Position numbers and translations under genes: made by a program. A DNA stretch of 64,000 bases from JAGLCW01 sp964427915 (GTDB taxonomy: Bacteria; Caldisericota; Caldisericia; UBA6126): the NCBI GenBank assembly GCA_964427915.1, contig CAYRWA010000030.1, forward strand, positions 1 to 64,000, read 5' to 3'. The notes under the pieces are model-generated. The model ran no database searches, had not been told where the DNA came from, and saw nothing but the letters and a program-made list of their open reading frames with translations. Shown here in pieces: positions 42,267 through 51,334 of this stretch (position 1 is the stretch's first letter; the number at the start of each line of letters is the position of its first letter).

Positions 42267-43454
42267 ATGGTACCAGGTTTTGGGTTTGAAAATCACCTAA
42301 GCGTTGTTTTTGCATTGGATACTGCTTCTGAATTGGAACAATATCAGCCATACTTTGATAGCAATTCAATGCTACGAATAGAAGATCTAGTGGTGGATGG
42401 TTTTATTCTTGACGAAAAACTTCGGATGCTTACGCCCGATATTTTAATACTGGACTATCACTTGAAAAATATCAATATGATTAGTTTTTTAGAAGAAGCG
42501 ATTATCAAATATCCATCTACTTCCATTGTATTAATTGTTAAGGAAGAAGACTTAATAGATATTCGAAAAATAGTGAAAACAGCTACCAGAAACGTAATTA
42601 CTCGACCTATTCAACCGGAAGCTCTTCCTCAAATTGCTATGAATGCATTCGTATCTAGTTTTAAAGATAAAAAATTTCAGAATACGGGCATGCAATCCAA
42701 GGAACTGGGGAAGCTGTTAAGCTTCACTTCTTCAAAAGGTGGCGTGGGGAAGTCCCTTTTGGCGGTTAACCTAGCCCTTATTTTAGCAAATTTAACAGAG
42801 TCTTTTAAGGTTTTACTCATGGATTTAGGGCTTCCTTATGGAGACCAACGAGCCATTACCAATATAAGTCCTGACAAAACACAATCTACAATTGATTTGT
42901 TTACTATTGCCGATGAATTGTCACCAGAACGACTTAGCAATATAGTACAAAGAAGTGAAATTTATCCGAATTTTGATATTGTCGTGTCCCCTGGTTCTTT
43001 CGAAAGAATGAAAGAAATTGAGGATGGGAAAATTAGCAAGGCGATTCGAACTCTGAAGCTTATTTATGACTACATTATTGTCGACCTTGATCCGGGGGTG
43101 AACAAGATATCGAAAATTGTATTTGAACAATCTGACAAAATCTTTATTTTGTTTACGCCAGAAATCCCCTCTTTATTTCGTTTAGTGAATTATTTAAAAG
43201 AGTTTCAGTGGTTGACTATTAATACTCCTCCAGAGATTATCTATAACAAAAGGACCAAAAAGGCAGATCAAAAGATTCATTCCATTCTTCAGAAAATTCT
43301 CCCTTACAAACTCTTTGGTTCTGTTCGGGAAGATCACAGAATTGCATTTGCTTCCATGAACGATATGTTTCCAGCTGTCACCAAGAAAGGTGTTATTCGT
43401 AAAGATGTCATGGATATTGCAGAAAAAATTCTTGAATGGGAGGGAAATGGATGA
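42267..43454 (+). CDS. tadZ: TadZ/CpaE-type pilus localisation ATPase
   Basis: The 395-residue protein has a receiver-like N-terminal domain with a possible phospho-acceptor in PDILILDYHL (about residue 60), then a ParA/MinD-type ATPase with the deviant Walker A SSKGGVGKS at about 155 and LLMDLGLPYGD. TadZ places the Tad pilus machine at a cell site. It follows the kinase gene by two bases and overlaps tadA, so it is part of one operon. The ATG is 42267; the site before it is weak. Confidence 0.9.
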   Translation: MVPGFGFENHLSVVFALDTASELEQYQPYFDSNSMLRIEDLVVDGFILDEKLRMLTPDILILDYHLKNINMISFLEEAIIKYPSTSIVLIVKEEDLIDIRKIVKTATRNVITRPIQPEALPQIAMNAFVSSFKDKKFQNTGMQSKELGKLLSFTSSKGGVGKSLLAVNLALILANLTESFKVLLMDLGLPYGDQRAITNISPDKTQSTIDLFTIADELSPERLSNIVQRSEIYPNFDIVVSPGSFERMKEIEDGKISKAIRTLKLIYDYIIVDLDPGVNKISKIVFEQSDKIFILFTPEIPSLFRLVNYLKEFQWLTINTPPEIIYNKRTKKADQKIHSILQKILPYKLFGSVREDHRIAFASMNDMFPAVTKKGVIRKDVMDIAEKILEWEGNG

Positions 43455-44827
43455 TGAAACATTCGCCGGATACAGAGGATTTTTATAAGAGTATCCGTAA
43501 TCGTGTTTTTGAAGAGATTACTCCAGCAGAAATCTTAAGAGAAAAACAAGAGAATCCAGATCAAGTCAAACTAAAGATAAGAAATATTTGCTTGCAAACA
43601 ATACAGGCATCCAAACGAGTTCTCCCCATAGAATATCAAGAGCAAATTATTCATCGCCTTTTGAATGAAATATTTGGGTTTGGGATGATTCAGCCTCTTT
43701 TAGAAGACCCTTCTATTTCAGAAATCATGATCAATGCACCCGACTCAGTCTTTATTGAACGAGAGGGAAAACTAATTAAATCGGATGTTCAATTTGAATC
43801 TCCTACCCAAATAATACAAATAATTGATCGCATTGTGAGCCCATTAGGGAGAAGAATCGATGAGTCTAGTCCTTTAGTAGATGCTAGATTGCCCGATGGG
43901 AGTCGAGTGAATGCAGTGATTCCTCCCATTGCTGTAAAGAGTCCAACATTAACAATTCGAAAATTTAAAGATACCATTTTAGATTACGAGAGTCTGATTA
44001 ATTATGGCTCCATGACGAAAGAAATGGCCAACTTTATTCATGCTATCGTTCGGGCTAGAGCCAATATCATAATATCTGGAGGCACAGGATCTGGAAAAAC
44101 AACCCTGTTAAACGTTTGTTCAAGCTCTATCCCTTCCACAGAGAGAATTATTACCGTAGAAGATTCAGTTGAATTGAAGCTGAAACAACCCCATGTTATA
44201 TCTTTAGAAGCTAGGCCTCCTAACATTGAAGGACAAGGACAGGTTACCATTCGCGACCTTGTAATCAATTGTTTACGTATGAGACCAGACCGAATCCTTG
44301 TTGGAGAAGTTCGTGGGAAAGAAGCTTTCGATATGTTACAGGCCATGAATACAGGTCATGATGGATCTCTGACAACCGTTCATGCCAATACACCCAAAGA
44401 TGTCATTTCTCGTCTTACTTCCATGGTTTACATGACAGGCTTAGAAATGCCTGTACACATTTTGCAGGAAATGATATTCAGTGCTATCGAATGTGTGATT
44501 CAAACAGCTCGTTTTTCAGACGGGTCAAGACGAATTACCACAATATCTGAGCTCGCTGAGTTTAAGGATAAAGAAATAGTGCTAAACCATATATATCATT
44601 TTGTTGTAGATCGCCGAGATGAAAAAGGAAAAGTAGTGGGTCATTATGAATACAAGCCTTATTCGGATCGTATTAAATCAAAATTAGAAGTTTTGCGTTA
44701 TGAAAAGGAGCAGCCGTTAGACAGTTTAGAATCTCAGAAGAGTTCTGAATCTCAAGATGTCAGCAAGGCAAACAACGAGAAGCTTCAAGACGTGATGAAA
44801 AAACTAGGTAAGCCGTATGAAAAATAG
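43451..44827 (+). CDS. tadA: TadA/CpaF-type pilus assembly ATPase
   Basis: The motor ATPase of the Tad pilus, 458 residues. It has the secretion-ATPase motifs: SGGTGSGKTTLL Walker A near residue 220, Asp-box RIITVEDSVELK, the Walker B-like RPDRILVGEVRGKEA, and the His box TGHDGSLTTVHANTP. The ATG at 43451 overlaps the tadZ stop, with GGGAGG seven bases before it. The C-terminal tail of about 60 residues is polar and not conserved. Confidence 0.95.
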   Translation: MMKHSPDTEDFYKSIRNRVFEEITPAEILREKQENPDQVKLKIRNICLQTIQASKRVLPIEYQEQIIHRLLNEIFGFGMIQPLLEDPSISEIMINAPDSVFIEREGKLIKSDVQFESPTQIIQIIDRIVSPLGRRIDESSPLVDARLPDGSRVNAVIPPIAVKSPTLTIRKFKDTILDYESLINYGSMTKEMANFIHAIVRARANIIISGGTGSGKTTLLNVCSSSIPSTERIITVEDSVELKLKQPHVISLEARPPNIEGQGQVTIRDLVINCLRMRPDRILVGEVRGKEAFDMLQAMNTGHDGSLTTVHANTPKDVISRLTSMVYMTGLEMPVHILQEMIFSAIECVIQTARFSDGSRRITTISELAEFKDKEIVLNHIYHFVVDRRDEKGKVVGHYEYKPYSDRIKSKLEVLRYEKEQPLDSLESQKSSESQDVSKANNEKLQDVMKKLGKPYEK

Positions 44828-45647
44828 TGATGGAAATTTTCAAGATGATCTTTTTGCTCCATTTTATCAAAAAAGAAAATCAAGAAAGAATGCTAAGGAG
44901 TATTCTGAACATAAAGTAAAAGAAGGTTCGATACAGGACGTTTTACAGCTATCCTTCAACACGTTTACTATTGGATTGCTCCTTTTTAGTATCGCAGTAG
45001 GGGTTTTCTTTATCTTCTTTTTCATGTTTGATCTTAACATTGTCATGGGTATTGTATTTATGTGCCTTGGCATTGTCGGTTTCCAAATCTTCTTGCAAAT
45101 GAAAAAAGGAGAAAAAGAAAACAAGTTTGTCAATCAATTACCTGATACGCTGTCCGCTGTAGCAAATTCCCTGAAAGCAGGGTTTTCTTTGGATCAGGCA
45201 TTTGAGTTTGTTTCCATGTCAATGCCCGAACCATCCAAAAGTGAGTTTTCAAAGATTCATATCAACTATCGAGTTGGGTTTACTCTCAAAGATTCATTAG
45301 AAAGTTTGATCCATAAATATCCCAATGCTGAAGTGAAGCTTTTTGTTTCTTCGCTGGTACTCCAAGCTCAAGTAGGTGGCAATGTAATTCCTTTTTTGGA
45401 AGAACTGAAGCAGATCTTGAAAGAGCGTGTAAAGCTTCGCAGAAGCATCGCTGTAGGAACAGCTCAGACGAAATTATCCTCTGCAATCGTGGCTCTGCTA
45501 CCCTATGTTATGTTAATGATATTGGTTTCGTCAGGCTATGCAGCATTAACAAATACATTAAAAGGTATTTTACTTTTAATATTAGCTGTCCTTATGCAAG
45601 TGATCGGTATTCACATTAATTCTCAATTAACTAAGATTGACTTATGA
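44817..45647 (+). CDS. tadB: TadB-type inner-membrane pilus platform protein
   Basis: The 276-residue protein has two N-terminal membrane helices (about 40-90), then the T2SSF domain with NQLPDTLSAVANSLKAGFSLDQA, and two C-terminal helices. Together with TadC it forms the membrane platform. It overlaps tadA by 11 bases and tadC by four. Confidence 0.92.
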   Translation: MKNSDGNFQDDLFAPFYQKRKSRKNAKEYSEHKVKEGSIQDVLQLSFNTFTIGLLLFSIAVGVFFIFFFMFDLNIVMGIVFMCLGIVGFQIFLQMKKGEKENKFVNQLPDTLSAVANSLKAGFSLDQAFEFVSMSMPEPSKSEFSKIHINYRVGFTLKDSLESLIHKYPNAEVKLFVSSLVLQAQVGGNVIPFLEELKQILKERVKLRRSIAVGTAQTKLSSAIVALLPYVMLMILVSSGYAALTNTLKGILLLILAVLMQVIGIHINSQLTKIDL

Positions 45648-47443
45648 CATCAACTCTAGAAACCTCTCTACTCACCTTAATTTTTGTTAGTACAATAGGA
45701 TACCTAATTATCCGGCTTTGGTTTTCGTGGAAAGAGAGGAAGAAAAGATCCACAGATTCACTGTTCGGGATTGAAGAAGGCAAAAAGAAAAAAAACAAAT
45801 CTCCCAATTTTATTGTAGAGACACTTTACAACCTATCCAAAGCCTTTTACCGAATACTTCCCATGATGCGAGGCCTTGCCACGAAAAGAAGCCCTGAATC
45901 TAAAATGCAGCTAGATGACAAGCTAGAAAAAGCTGGTAGGCCATTTAATATGGATGCTGATGAGCACAATAAGTTGAAAGTTTTTTGTGCATTCCTTTTC
46001 TTTTTCCTTCTTATGATTGTTGCCCTAGGCAATGAAGACACAAGTTTCTTTTACTATGCCATTGCTTTTGGTTTCATAGGGTTTGTGTACCCCGATTTTT
46101 TTATTTCCTCTCTGCTACAAGGAAGAGCAAAAAAGATATCTCTTGAACTTCCGGATGCTATGGATTTCATTGCTCTTTGTTTAGCAGCCGGCATGAATTT
46201 TCAGCTTGCTGTAGAAGAGTATGTCAAGAGAAACAACACCATACTGGCCGATGAATTTGATGTTTTTATAAACGATGTGCAGGTGGGGTTTAACCGTATT
46301 GATTCATTTGAACATCTTTTGGCTAGAAATGAATCTCCTGAATTTCGCAGCTTTTTAAGCTCCGTGATTCAAGGGGAACAATTAGGAACTCCGCTCAGGC
46401 CTGTCATTATGAACCAAGCTGAAGAACTCCGAGCCAAAAGGCGATCTCATGTAGAAAAAGAGATTGCAACTGCCCCTACCAAGATGCTTTTCCCTCTCAT
46501 CATGTTTATATTACCAGCCATGCTTATGATCATTCTAGGATCTGTATTGTTACCAGCGCAAGCTGAAAAAAACACAAACATGACACTTACCTTCCAAAAT
46601 TTCGTGTATTATCGAGTTACTCCCGGAGTCAAAGTTTTTGTGAATGGAAATGAAGTCCCGGTATATGCCGTGCAGACAGTAAAAGAGCCTTTCACTGGAG
46701 AAATACAATTGCAATACACACAAGGCGCTATTGAGAGTCCAGAACAGTTAGACTACATTCACAATTATTTGGAAAACAACAAAATACAACAAGCATGGTT
46801 TGCTCGATTCGACATCCCCGAAGGAGAACTTGTAGAGTACTACATCTCGGTGGTTGCGCACAATGGCCAACGAGCTAGCGATTTCATTGCTATGAAATAT
46901 ATTAATTTCTCTTTACCAGATTTTGATGAAAAAGGCGTGTACAGCACCCCAGAAAAAACTGCTTCAATCCATGGGTTTCTTACTCCAGGGGTTAGCGTAA
47001 AAGCGATGATGCAAACAAAGGAGCTACCTGTTTCTCTGGATCCCCAAACGGGAGAGTTTTCTTTGTCTGATTTGGCTTTACTTTCAAAGAAAAACCATAT
47101 AGTGTTTACTTTGACCGATGATATGGGGTTGTCAAAAACGATTGATAGAACCATTCACTACACAGGTATTTATGTGAATGTTTCTTTTGCTAAGTCCACT
47201 ACCGTTGATCAATATGGTGTATTGACAGGAACAGCTACCCCCAACACTTTGATTCAAGTGTACTCAATTCACAACAAAAAACTGCAACTAGAAACTTCCA
47301 TTGCTGTTGACGAAACTGGTCAAGTGAAAAAAATGATTCCCATAGAACCAGGAGTCAATCAATTTCAAGTTTTTGCTGAAGACAAAGATGGCAAAAAGAG
47401 TCCAAAAATCCAATTGATTATAACAAGGAGTCTTACAGGATGA
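45644..47443 (+). CDS. tadC: TadC-type platform protein with large C-terminal Ig-like extension
   Basis: Residues 1-300 are a normal TadC: N-terminal helices, T2SSF segment ELPDAMDFIALCLAAGMNFQLA, and a last membrane helix (PLIMFILPAMLMIILGSVLL). A further 295 residues follow where TadC normally ends. This part starts at about 305 and has beta-rich modules that look like bacterial Ig domains (PGVKVFVNGNEVPVYAV, GVLTGTATPNTLIQVYS, EPGVNQFQVFAEDKDGKKSP). After the final helix this part would be outside the cell membrane. TadC proteins are usually about 300 residues, so this is a fusion. It is co-transcribed with tadB and the peptidase. Confidence 0.88.
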   Translation: MTSTLETSLLTLIFVSTIGYLIIRLWFSWKERKKRSTDSLFGIEEGKKKKNKSPNFIVETLYNLSKAFYRILPMMRGLATKRSPESKMQLDDKLEKAGRPFNMDADEHNKLKVFCAFLFFFLLMIVALGNEDTSFFYYAIAFGFIGFVYPDFFISSLLQGRAKKISLELPDAMDFIALCLAAGMNFQLAVEEYVKRNNTILADEFDVFINDVQVGFNRIDSFEHLLARNESPEFRSFLSSVIQGEQLGTPLRPVIMNQAEELRAKRRSHVEKEIATAPTKMLFPLIMFILPAMLMIILGSVLLPAQAEKNTNMTLTFQNFVYYRVTPGVKVFVNGNEVPVYAVQTVKEPFTGEIQLQYTQGAIESPEQLDYIHNYLENNKIQQAWFARFDIPEGELVEYYISVVAHNGQRASDFIAMKYINFSLPDFDEKGVYSTPEKTASIHGFLTPGVSVKAMMQTKELPVSLDPQTGEFSLSDLALLSKKNHIVFTLTDDMGLSKTIDRTIHYTGIYVNVSFAKSTTVDQYGVLTGTATPNTLIQVYSIHNKKLQLETSIAVDETGQVKKMIPIEPGVNQFQVFAEDKDGKKSPKIQLIITRSLTG

Positions 47444-47994
47444 TGTATCAATGGTCGTATCACTCAATAATACTCTATCTCGCAACCGTGATTATTTGCG
47501 GTATCTCAATTGTGACAGATATAAAAACCAGAAAAATTTTGAATGTTGTTACCTACCCAGCCATTGTGTTTGGGTTTCTAGCTGGGCCAACCCTTGTGAT
47601 ATTATATGGGGGCAGTTTTTGGGAAGGGTTGACACATTCTTTATGGGGATTTTTACTTGGTTTCGGTTTTTTCTTTGTTTTTTATCTGATTGGAAAAGGG
47701 AAAAATATGGGAGCAGGAGATGTTAAGTTAATGGGTGCGATCGGGGCCTTATTGGGCTGGAAAATGACTGTTAATGCCATTATTATTACAGCTCTTGTAG
47801 GACTATTAGTAGCAGTCCTATTGTTTTTCCCACTATTCTATGCATTGATCAAAACAGGAAACGCTTCAACCTTGAAAGGATATGGTAAAATGACCATGCC
47901 CTATGGTGTATCTATAGCCATAGGAACTGTTTTAGCTGTTTTGCTTCGAATATTGTATGTAACGCAAATTCTTGAGGCTCCGATTTTTCTATGA
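47440..47994 (+). CDS. tadV: Prepilin peptidase, TadV/CpaA (A24) type
   Basis: An aspartyl membrane protease, 184 residues with about six hydrophobic segments. The catalytic Asp pair is visible in SIVTDIKTRKI and GAGDVKLMGAIG. It lacks the N-methylase domain, as usual for TadV. It should cut the Flp and TadE-like prepilins encoded just downstream. The ATG overlaps the tadC stop, with AAGGAG upstream. Confidence 0.94.
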   Translation: MMYQWSYHSIILYLATVIICGISIVTDIKTRKILNVVTYPAIVFGFLAGPTLVILYGGSFWEGLTHSLWGFLLGFGFFFVFYLIGKGKNMGAGDVKLMGAIGALLGWKMTVNAIIITALVGLLVAVLLFFPLFYALIKTGNASTLKGYGKMTMPYGVSIAIGTVLAVLLRILYVTQILEAPIFL

Positions 47995-48407
47995 AGCTTT
48001 GTAGTCGTACTAGGGAAAAAGGTACTACCACTATTGAATTTGCACTTTTGTTCCCTTTAGCGATGATCATTACATTTTTTGCCACGGTTATTCTTTTTCG
48101 ATATGTTGATGCACTCATGATGACCTATCAAGCAAATCGAGTTGCACGAGTTCAATCCATGACGGAAAGTATCCCGCCTTCAATTCAACAAGAAATGCAG
48201 ACTCTTCCTCTCTTAAACCAGTTTCAAGATCGCTCAATCCAAATTGTTCTGCACCAAGATGGCAGGGTTGAATCTGAAATACAAGTTCAACAAGGATTGA
48301 TACCAGAATATTTGATCACTTTATCTCTTTCAGAGACTGCACGAAACTCAACGGATCATTATAAAAGCATCACAGAAAGGGCCATTTTTATCTATGGTTT
48401 TGAATAA
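47991..48407 (+). CDS. tadE: TadE-like pseudopilin
   Basis: The 138-residue protein has a basic leader (MKLCSRTREKG) then TTTIEFALLFPLAMIITFF, so a TadV cleavage site with Glu+5 after a Gly is present. The rest is a small soluble domain. It overlaps tadV by four bases. Confidence 0.85.
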   Translation: MKLCSRTREKGTTTIEFALLFPLAMIITFFATVILFRYVDALMMTYQANRVARVQSMTESIPPSIQQEMQTLPLLNQFQDRSIQIVLHQDGRVESEIQVQQGLIPEYLITLSLSETARNSTDHYKSITERAIFIYGFE

Positions 48408-48843
48408 CAACATCTGCAAACAAGGCTTTCAGACCGACGAATCTGGGCAGTCCATTATTGAAACTGCTTTTTTGATCACGGTAGTTTTGTTAGTAGTGAT
48501 GGCCTTTATTTCTTTGGGGGCTTCCTATTATTACAGAACCAACATGCATTATATGACGTCCAATATTGCGCGCGTTTTATCGTTTTCAGACATCGAAAAT
48601 GATGCTTCTCAAACACAACAATCCATCAATGATATTTTGGATTTTTATGAAAATGATATACTGTTCCCCATATATACCAGTGATCCAGATCGATTTACAA
48701 TATCATGGGAAGAAAAAACTCTTGATTTAGTGTATACAGTGTATTTTATTGAAACACAGTACGAGAGTTTATCGATTCCATTTTTTCCTCCTACGGACAT
48801 CATTGTTAGAACCTTTACTATAAAAACTGAAACAACATCATGA
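48394..48843 (+). CDS. Second TadE/TadF-like pseudopilin
   Basis: The 149-residue protein has DESGQSIIETAFLITVVLLVV near residue 17-37: a Gly followed at +5 by Glu and a hydrophobic helix, the TadE/TadF pattern. It overlaps both neighbours. Confidence 0.83.
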   Translation: MVLNNNICKQGFQTDESGQSIIETAFLITVVLLVVMAFISLGASYYYRTNMHYMTSNIARVLSFSDIENDASQTQQSINDILDFYENDILFPIYTSDPDRFTISWEEKTLDLVYTVYFIETQYESLSIPFFPPTDIIVRTFTIKTETTS

Positions 48844-49331
48844 AAAACGAATATTGGATAATCCAAACAGAAGATGGATTGGTAATATCTTCCAAAGCAA
48901 TAGTAGCAAGGAGTATCTTTCAAAAAGTCAAAGGACTTTTGGGCAAAAAGGAAATGCACCCACAAGAAGCCATGATATTTTATCAGGCTTCTTCAATCCA
49001 CACGTTTGGTATGAAATTCCCTATTGATGTCGTTTTTGTGAAAAAAACAGGAGAGATCCGTCGGGTATGTGGTTGCGTGAAGCCAAAGAAAATGCTCTTT
49101 TGCTCTTCCTATGCCACCATTGAGTTACCGGAGAATAGGGCAAAGGTTTGTCATTTGGAAAAAGGAAGATTCATTTCCTGGTTTCGAGACGAAGAATCTG
49201 GCCAAGTTTTGGTTGAATATGCATTAATTGTTGCGCTATTGGTCTTGGGCATTATTGTCGCTTTTATTCCTTTAATGGAGCAGGTGCAAGACTTTTTGCA
49301 CGAAATTACCGGGTACCTTATCGATCTTTAA
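48840..49331 (+). CDS. DUF192 domain fused to a Flp-type pilin
   Basis: The 163-residue frame has two parts. Residues 1-115 are a DUF192 domain (KVKGLLGKKEM, SIHTFGMKFPIDVVFV, CVKPKKMLF, ATIELPEN). Residues 116-163 are a complete Flp pilin: EESG, the cleavage site after Gly121, then QVLVEYALIVALLVLGIIV with the required Glu at +5 and Tyr at +6. Cleavage by TadV would release a 42-residue mature pilin, with the DUF192 domain acting as leader. An internal TTG at 49155, with AAAGG eight bases before it, would give an ordinary 18-residue leader. The overlap with upstream genes argues that the full frame is also translated. No separate Flp gene is visible in the window. Confidence 0.85.
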   Translation: MKNEYWIIQTEDGLVISSKAIVARSIFQKVKGLLGKKEMHPQEAMIFYQASSIHTFGMKFPIDVVFVKKTGEIRRVCGCVKPKKMLFCSSYATIELPENRAKVCHLEKGRFISWFRDEESGQVLVEYALIVALLVLGIIVAFIPLMEQVQDFLHEITGYLIDL

Positions 49332-50395
49332 GAAATATATTTTTTCTGAACATATTCAGAGCTCATCGAATACAAGAGTGCAGAATAATGCAATCCAAAA
49401 GAAACTCGATCTCCAACTTGCAAACATCGATCGGTTTCTTCAACGTCTACAATAAGATGGTCTGAAGAAGCTCCTAATATTTCTAAACCTGGATCGAGTG
49501 GTTCAATTTCTGTGACATCAGTATCGAGGCGACCTATGTTCACAATGGCTCTTTTGCGCAAACCCTTGTCTTCAAATACAGGTGTTTCCCCAAAGGCATT
49601 TTTTGTTAAGGGCTGCAATGGGATAGATGGTTTGGTTTTCAGTTCAATAATCTCACCGGTCAAGGTGAAACAATCTTGATAGCAACCCTGGACGGGTTTT
49701 TTGTCAATGGCATTTACGCCCATCACAATCGATTCTCCTATCCGCAGGTGATTGATATAAGGGGGAAGACGATGGTTTTCCAAAAGTGGGATTATATTCG
49801 ATCCACCACCCGATATGTACATTGGTTTGTGCCCAAAAACAGAAGTAAATGTAGAGGCTGCTTTTTCCAAAATAGAAAGATTATCAGGCGTTGGAATCAA
49901 TCCAGCAAAACATGTTGCGTTGGTGCCTATGCCAATCATTTCCAATCCACGAAATGCAAGGCACTGGGAAAAAAAATCATGCAAATCGTCTGGCATAATC
50001 CCTTCTCGCAAATCTCCCATTTCGACCATACAAATGACTTTGTGGGATTGTTTTGTAGAAAGGCAGTACTCGTTCATTGCAGAAAGGATTTTTAGTTCAC
50101 TGTTTAAACTGATGTCACAAACCTCCACAACTTGTGCTACGTTTTGTAGGGACGGTGTCCGAATTAGCATAAACTCAGCCTCTATCGAATTATTACGCAT
50201 ACGCATAATATCTTTTAATCTAGAGTCTCCTAAGGATTGAACATGCTCTGTATACATTTTGCATATTACTGGATCTCCCATAATCACCTTAGTAACAGGG
50301 GTTAGTTGTATGTGGTTCTTGTCACACAAATCAGAAATTGCTACTATGTTGTGACGCAACTTTTCAATATGAATACTCAAAATAGGTGTATACAT
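49328..50395 (-). CDS. orr: PLP-dependent ornithine racemase-like enzyme
   Basis: A 355-residue fold-type III enzyme of the alanine racemase superfamily, closest in pattern to ornithine racemase of clostridia. It has the PLP lysine in TPVTKVIMGDP, then LGDSRLKDI, ISLNSELKI, VEMGDLREGI and ISGGGSNIIPL. It would turn L-ornithine into D-ornithine for an oxidative breakdown pathway, but other amino acids cannot be excluded. It converges with the pilin gene, overlapping by four bases. Confidence 0.85.
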   Translation of the reverse strand: MYTPILSIHIEKLRHNIVAISDLCDKNHIQLTPVTKVIMGDPVICKMYTEHVQSLGDSRLKDIMRMRNNSIEAEFMLIRTPSLQNVAQVVEVCDISLNSELKILSAMNEYCLSTKQSHKVICMVEMGDLREGIMPDDLHDFFSQCLAFRGLEMIGIGTNATCFAGLIPTPDNLSILEKAASTFTSVFGHKPMYISGGGSNIIPLLENHRLPPYINHLRIGESIVMGVNAIDKKPVQGCYQDCFTLTGEIIELKTKPSIPLQPLTKNAFGETPVFEDKGLRKRAIVNIGRLDTDVTEIEPLDPGLEILGASSDHLIVDVEETDRCLQVGDRVSFGLHYSALLYSMSSEYVQKKYIS

Positions 50396-50403
50396 GAAGA
50401 CTC

Positions 50404-51255
50404 CTAGTCTATAGATTGATGGTAGATTTTACAAAATTCACATCCAAAGAGCAATGTGATCATTGTGTAATACATCCAAAGAAGAATAACGATGATAGAA
50501 AACATAGAGCCGTAAATGCTACTTGTTTTTGCAAAGTACTGCAAGTACATCTGGAAAGCAAACAAAGCAATAATTTCCATTGTTAATGAAACAAGGGCAG
50601 CAAAAAAGGCAGCTTTTGTGTGTACGGGTTTTTCAGGTATCCATTTGAAAAAAGCAAAGAAAGTGAACCCTGCGGTTGTTAGATTTAAGAAGTATAAGAG
50701 GATTGTAGATGTTATCTGAGGAAAAGAAATAAAGGTGGAAGTATCGATAAAACGGATAAAAAATAAGAGAACGTTGTAAACAATAAGTGAAAAAATCAAA
50801 AACACAATCAAAAGAATCATCACAGCCATTCCCCTTACCTTACTTTTGGAAAGAAGTTTTTTTGCTTTTCGGACGTTCCAGATACTGTCAAAAGTTCTTT
50901 TTATCCAAGAATAAAAAATAAAGAGCGACCATAACATGACAAAAAATGCCGCAATAGACGAAGAAAGAGATGCTTCGAAAGCTGTGTCAATAATAGATTG
51001 CAAATTGTTGATTTGGGAAGGAGTAAACTGGTCTAAAACCCGGAAAAAAAGCCTTGTGAATTCTACCGCACTCTGTCCCCTAGGTAACAAGCTGCTGGCA
51101 ATGGACAGTACAAGGATCAGCATAGGAATCATATTTAAAAACAACGCCCATGAAAGACCCGCTGCTTTAATAATACAATCATCTCTAAAAAAATGGTTGA
51201 AAGAAGATTGAAAAAGATAGAAAATTTTTTTGAGGAAAAATGGTATTTTTGACAT
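50404..51255 (-). CDS. YihY/BrkB-family membrane protein
   Basis: An integral membrane protein of about 283 residues with six hydrophobic segments. The family motifs are visible: AAGLSWALFLNMIPMLILV near the start, FIFYSWIKRTFDSIWNVR in the middle, and GSMFSIIVILLWMYYT near the end. Function is uncertain; RNase BN was an early misassignment. ATG 51255 is chosen; TTG 51276 is possible. Neither has a good ribosome site. The 23-bp inverted repeat lies just upstream. Confidence 0.88.
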   Translation of the reverse strand: MSKIPFFLKKIFYLFQSSFNHFFRDDCIIKAAGLSWALFLNMIPMLILVLSIASSLLPRGQSAVEFTRLFFRVLDQFTPSQINNLQSIIDTAFEASLSSSIAAFFVMLWSLFIFYSWIKRTFDSIWNVRKAKKLLSKSKVRGMAVMILLIVFLIFSLIVYNVLLFFIRFIDTSTFISFPQITSTILLYFLNLTTAGFTFFAFFKWIPEKPVHTKAAFFAALVSLTMEIIALFAFQMYLQYFAKTSSIYGSMFSIIVILLWMYYTMITLLFGCEFCKIYHQSID

Positions 51256-51276
51256 ACTGTGGGTTTGTGGGTTCAA

Positions 51277-51328
51277 TTCATACTACGTTATGCCTATCTG
51301 AAAGAAGATAGGCATAACGTAGTATGAA
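51277..51328. repeat. Perfect 23-bp inverted repeat
   Basis: Bases 51277-51299 and 51306-51328 are exact reverse complements around a six-base GAAAGA loop. The element fills the gap between an M42 gene and the YihY gene. No T run follows on the minus strand, so it is not a standard terminator. It could be a regulatory or RNA-processing hairpin, or a small transposable-element remnant. Confidence 0.9.
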
Positions 51329-51334
51329 CTATAC

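Noticed and set aside
50404..51255. Assignment as ribonuclease BN
   Set aside because: The family was once called that by mistake; the membrane-protein motifs do not support nuclease activity.
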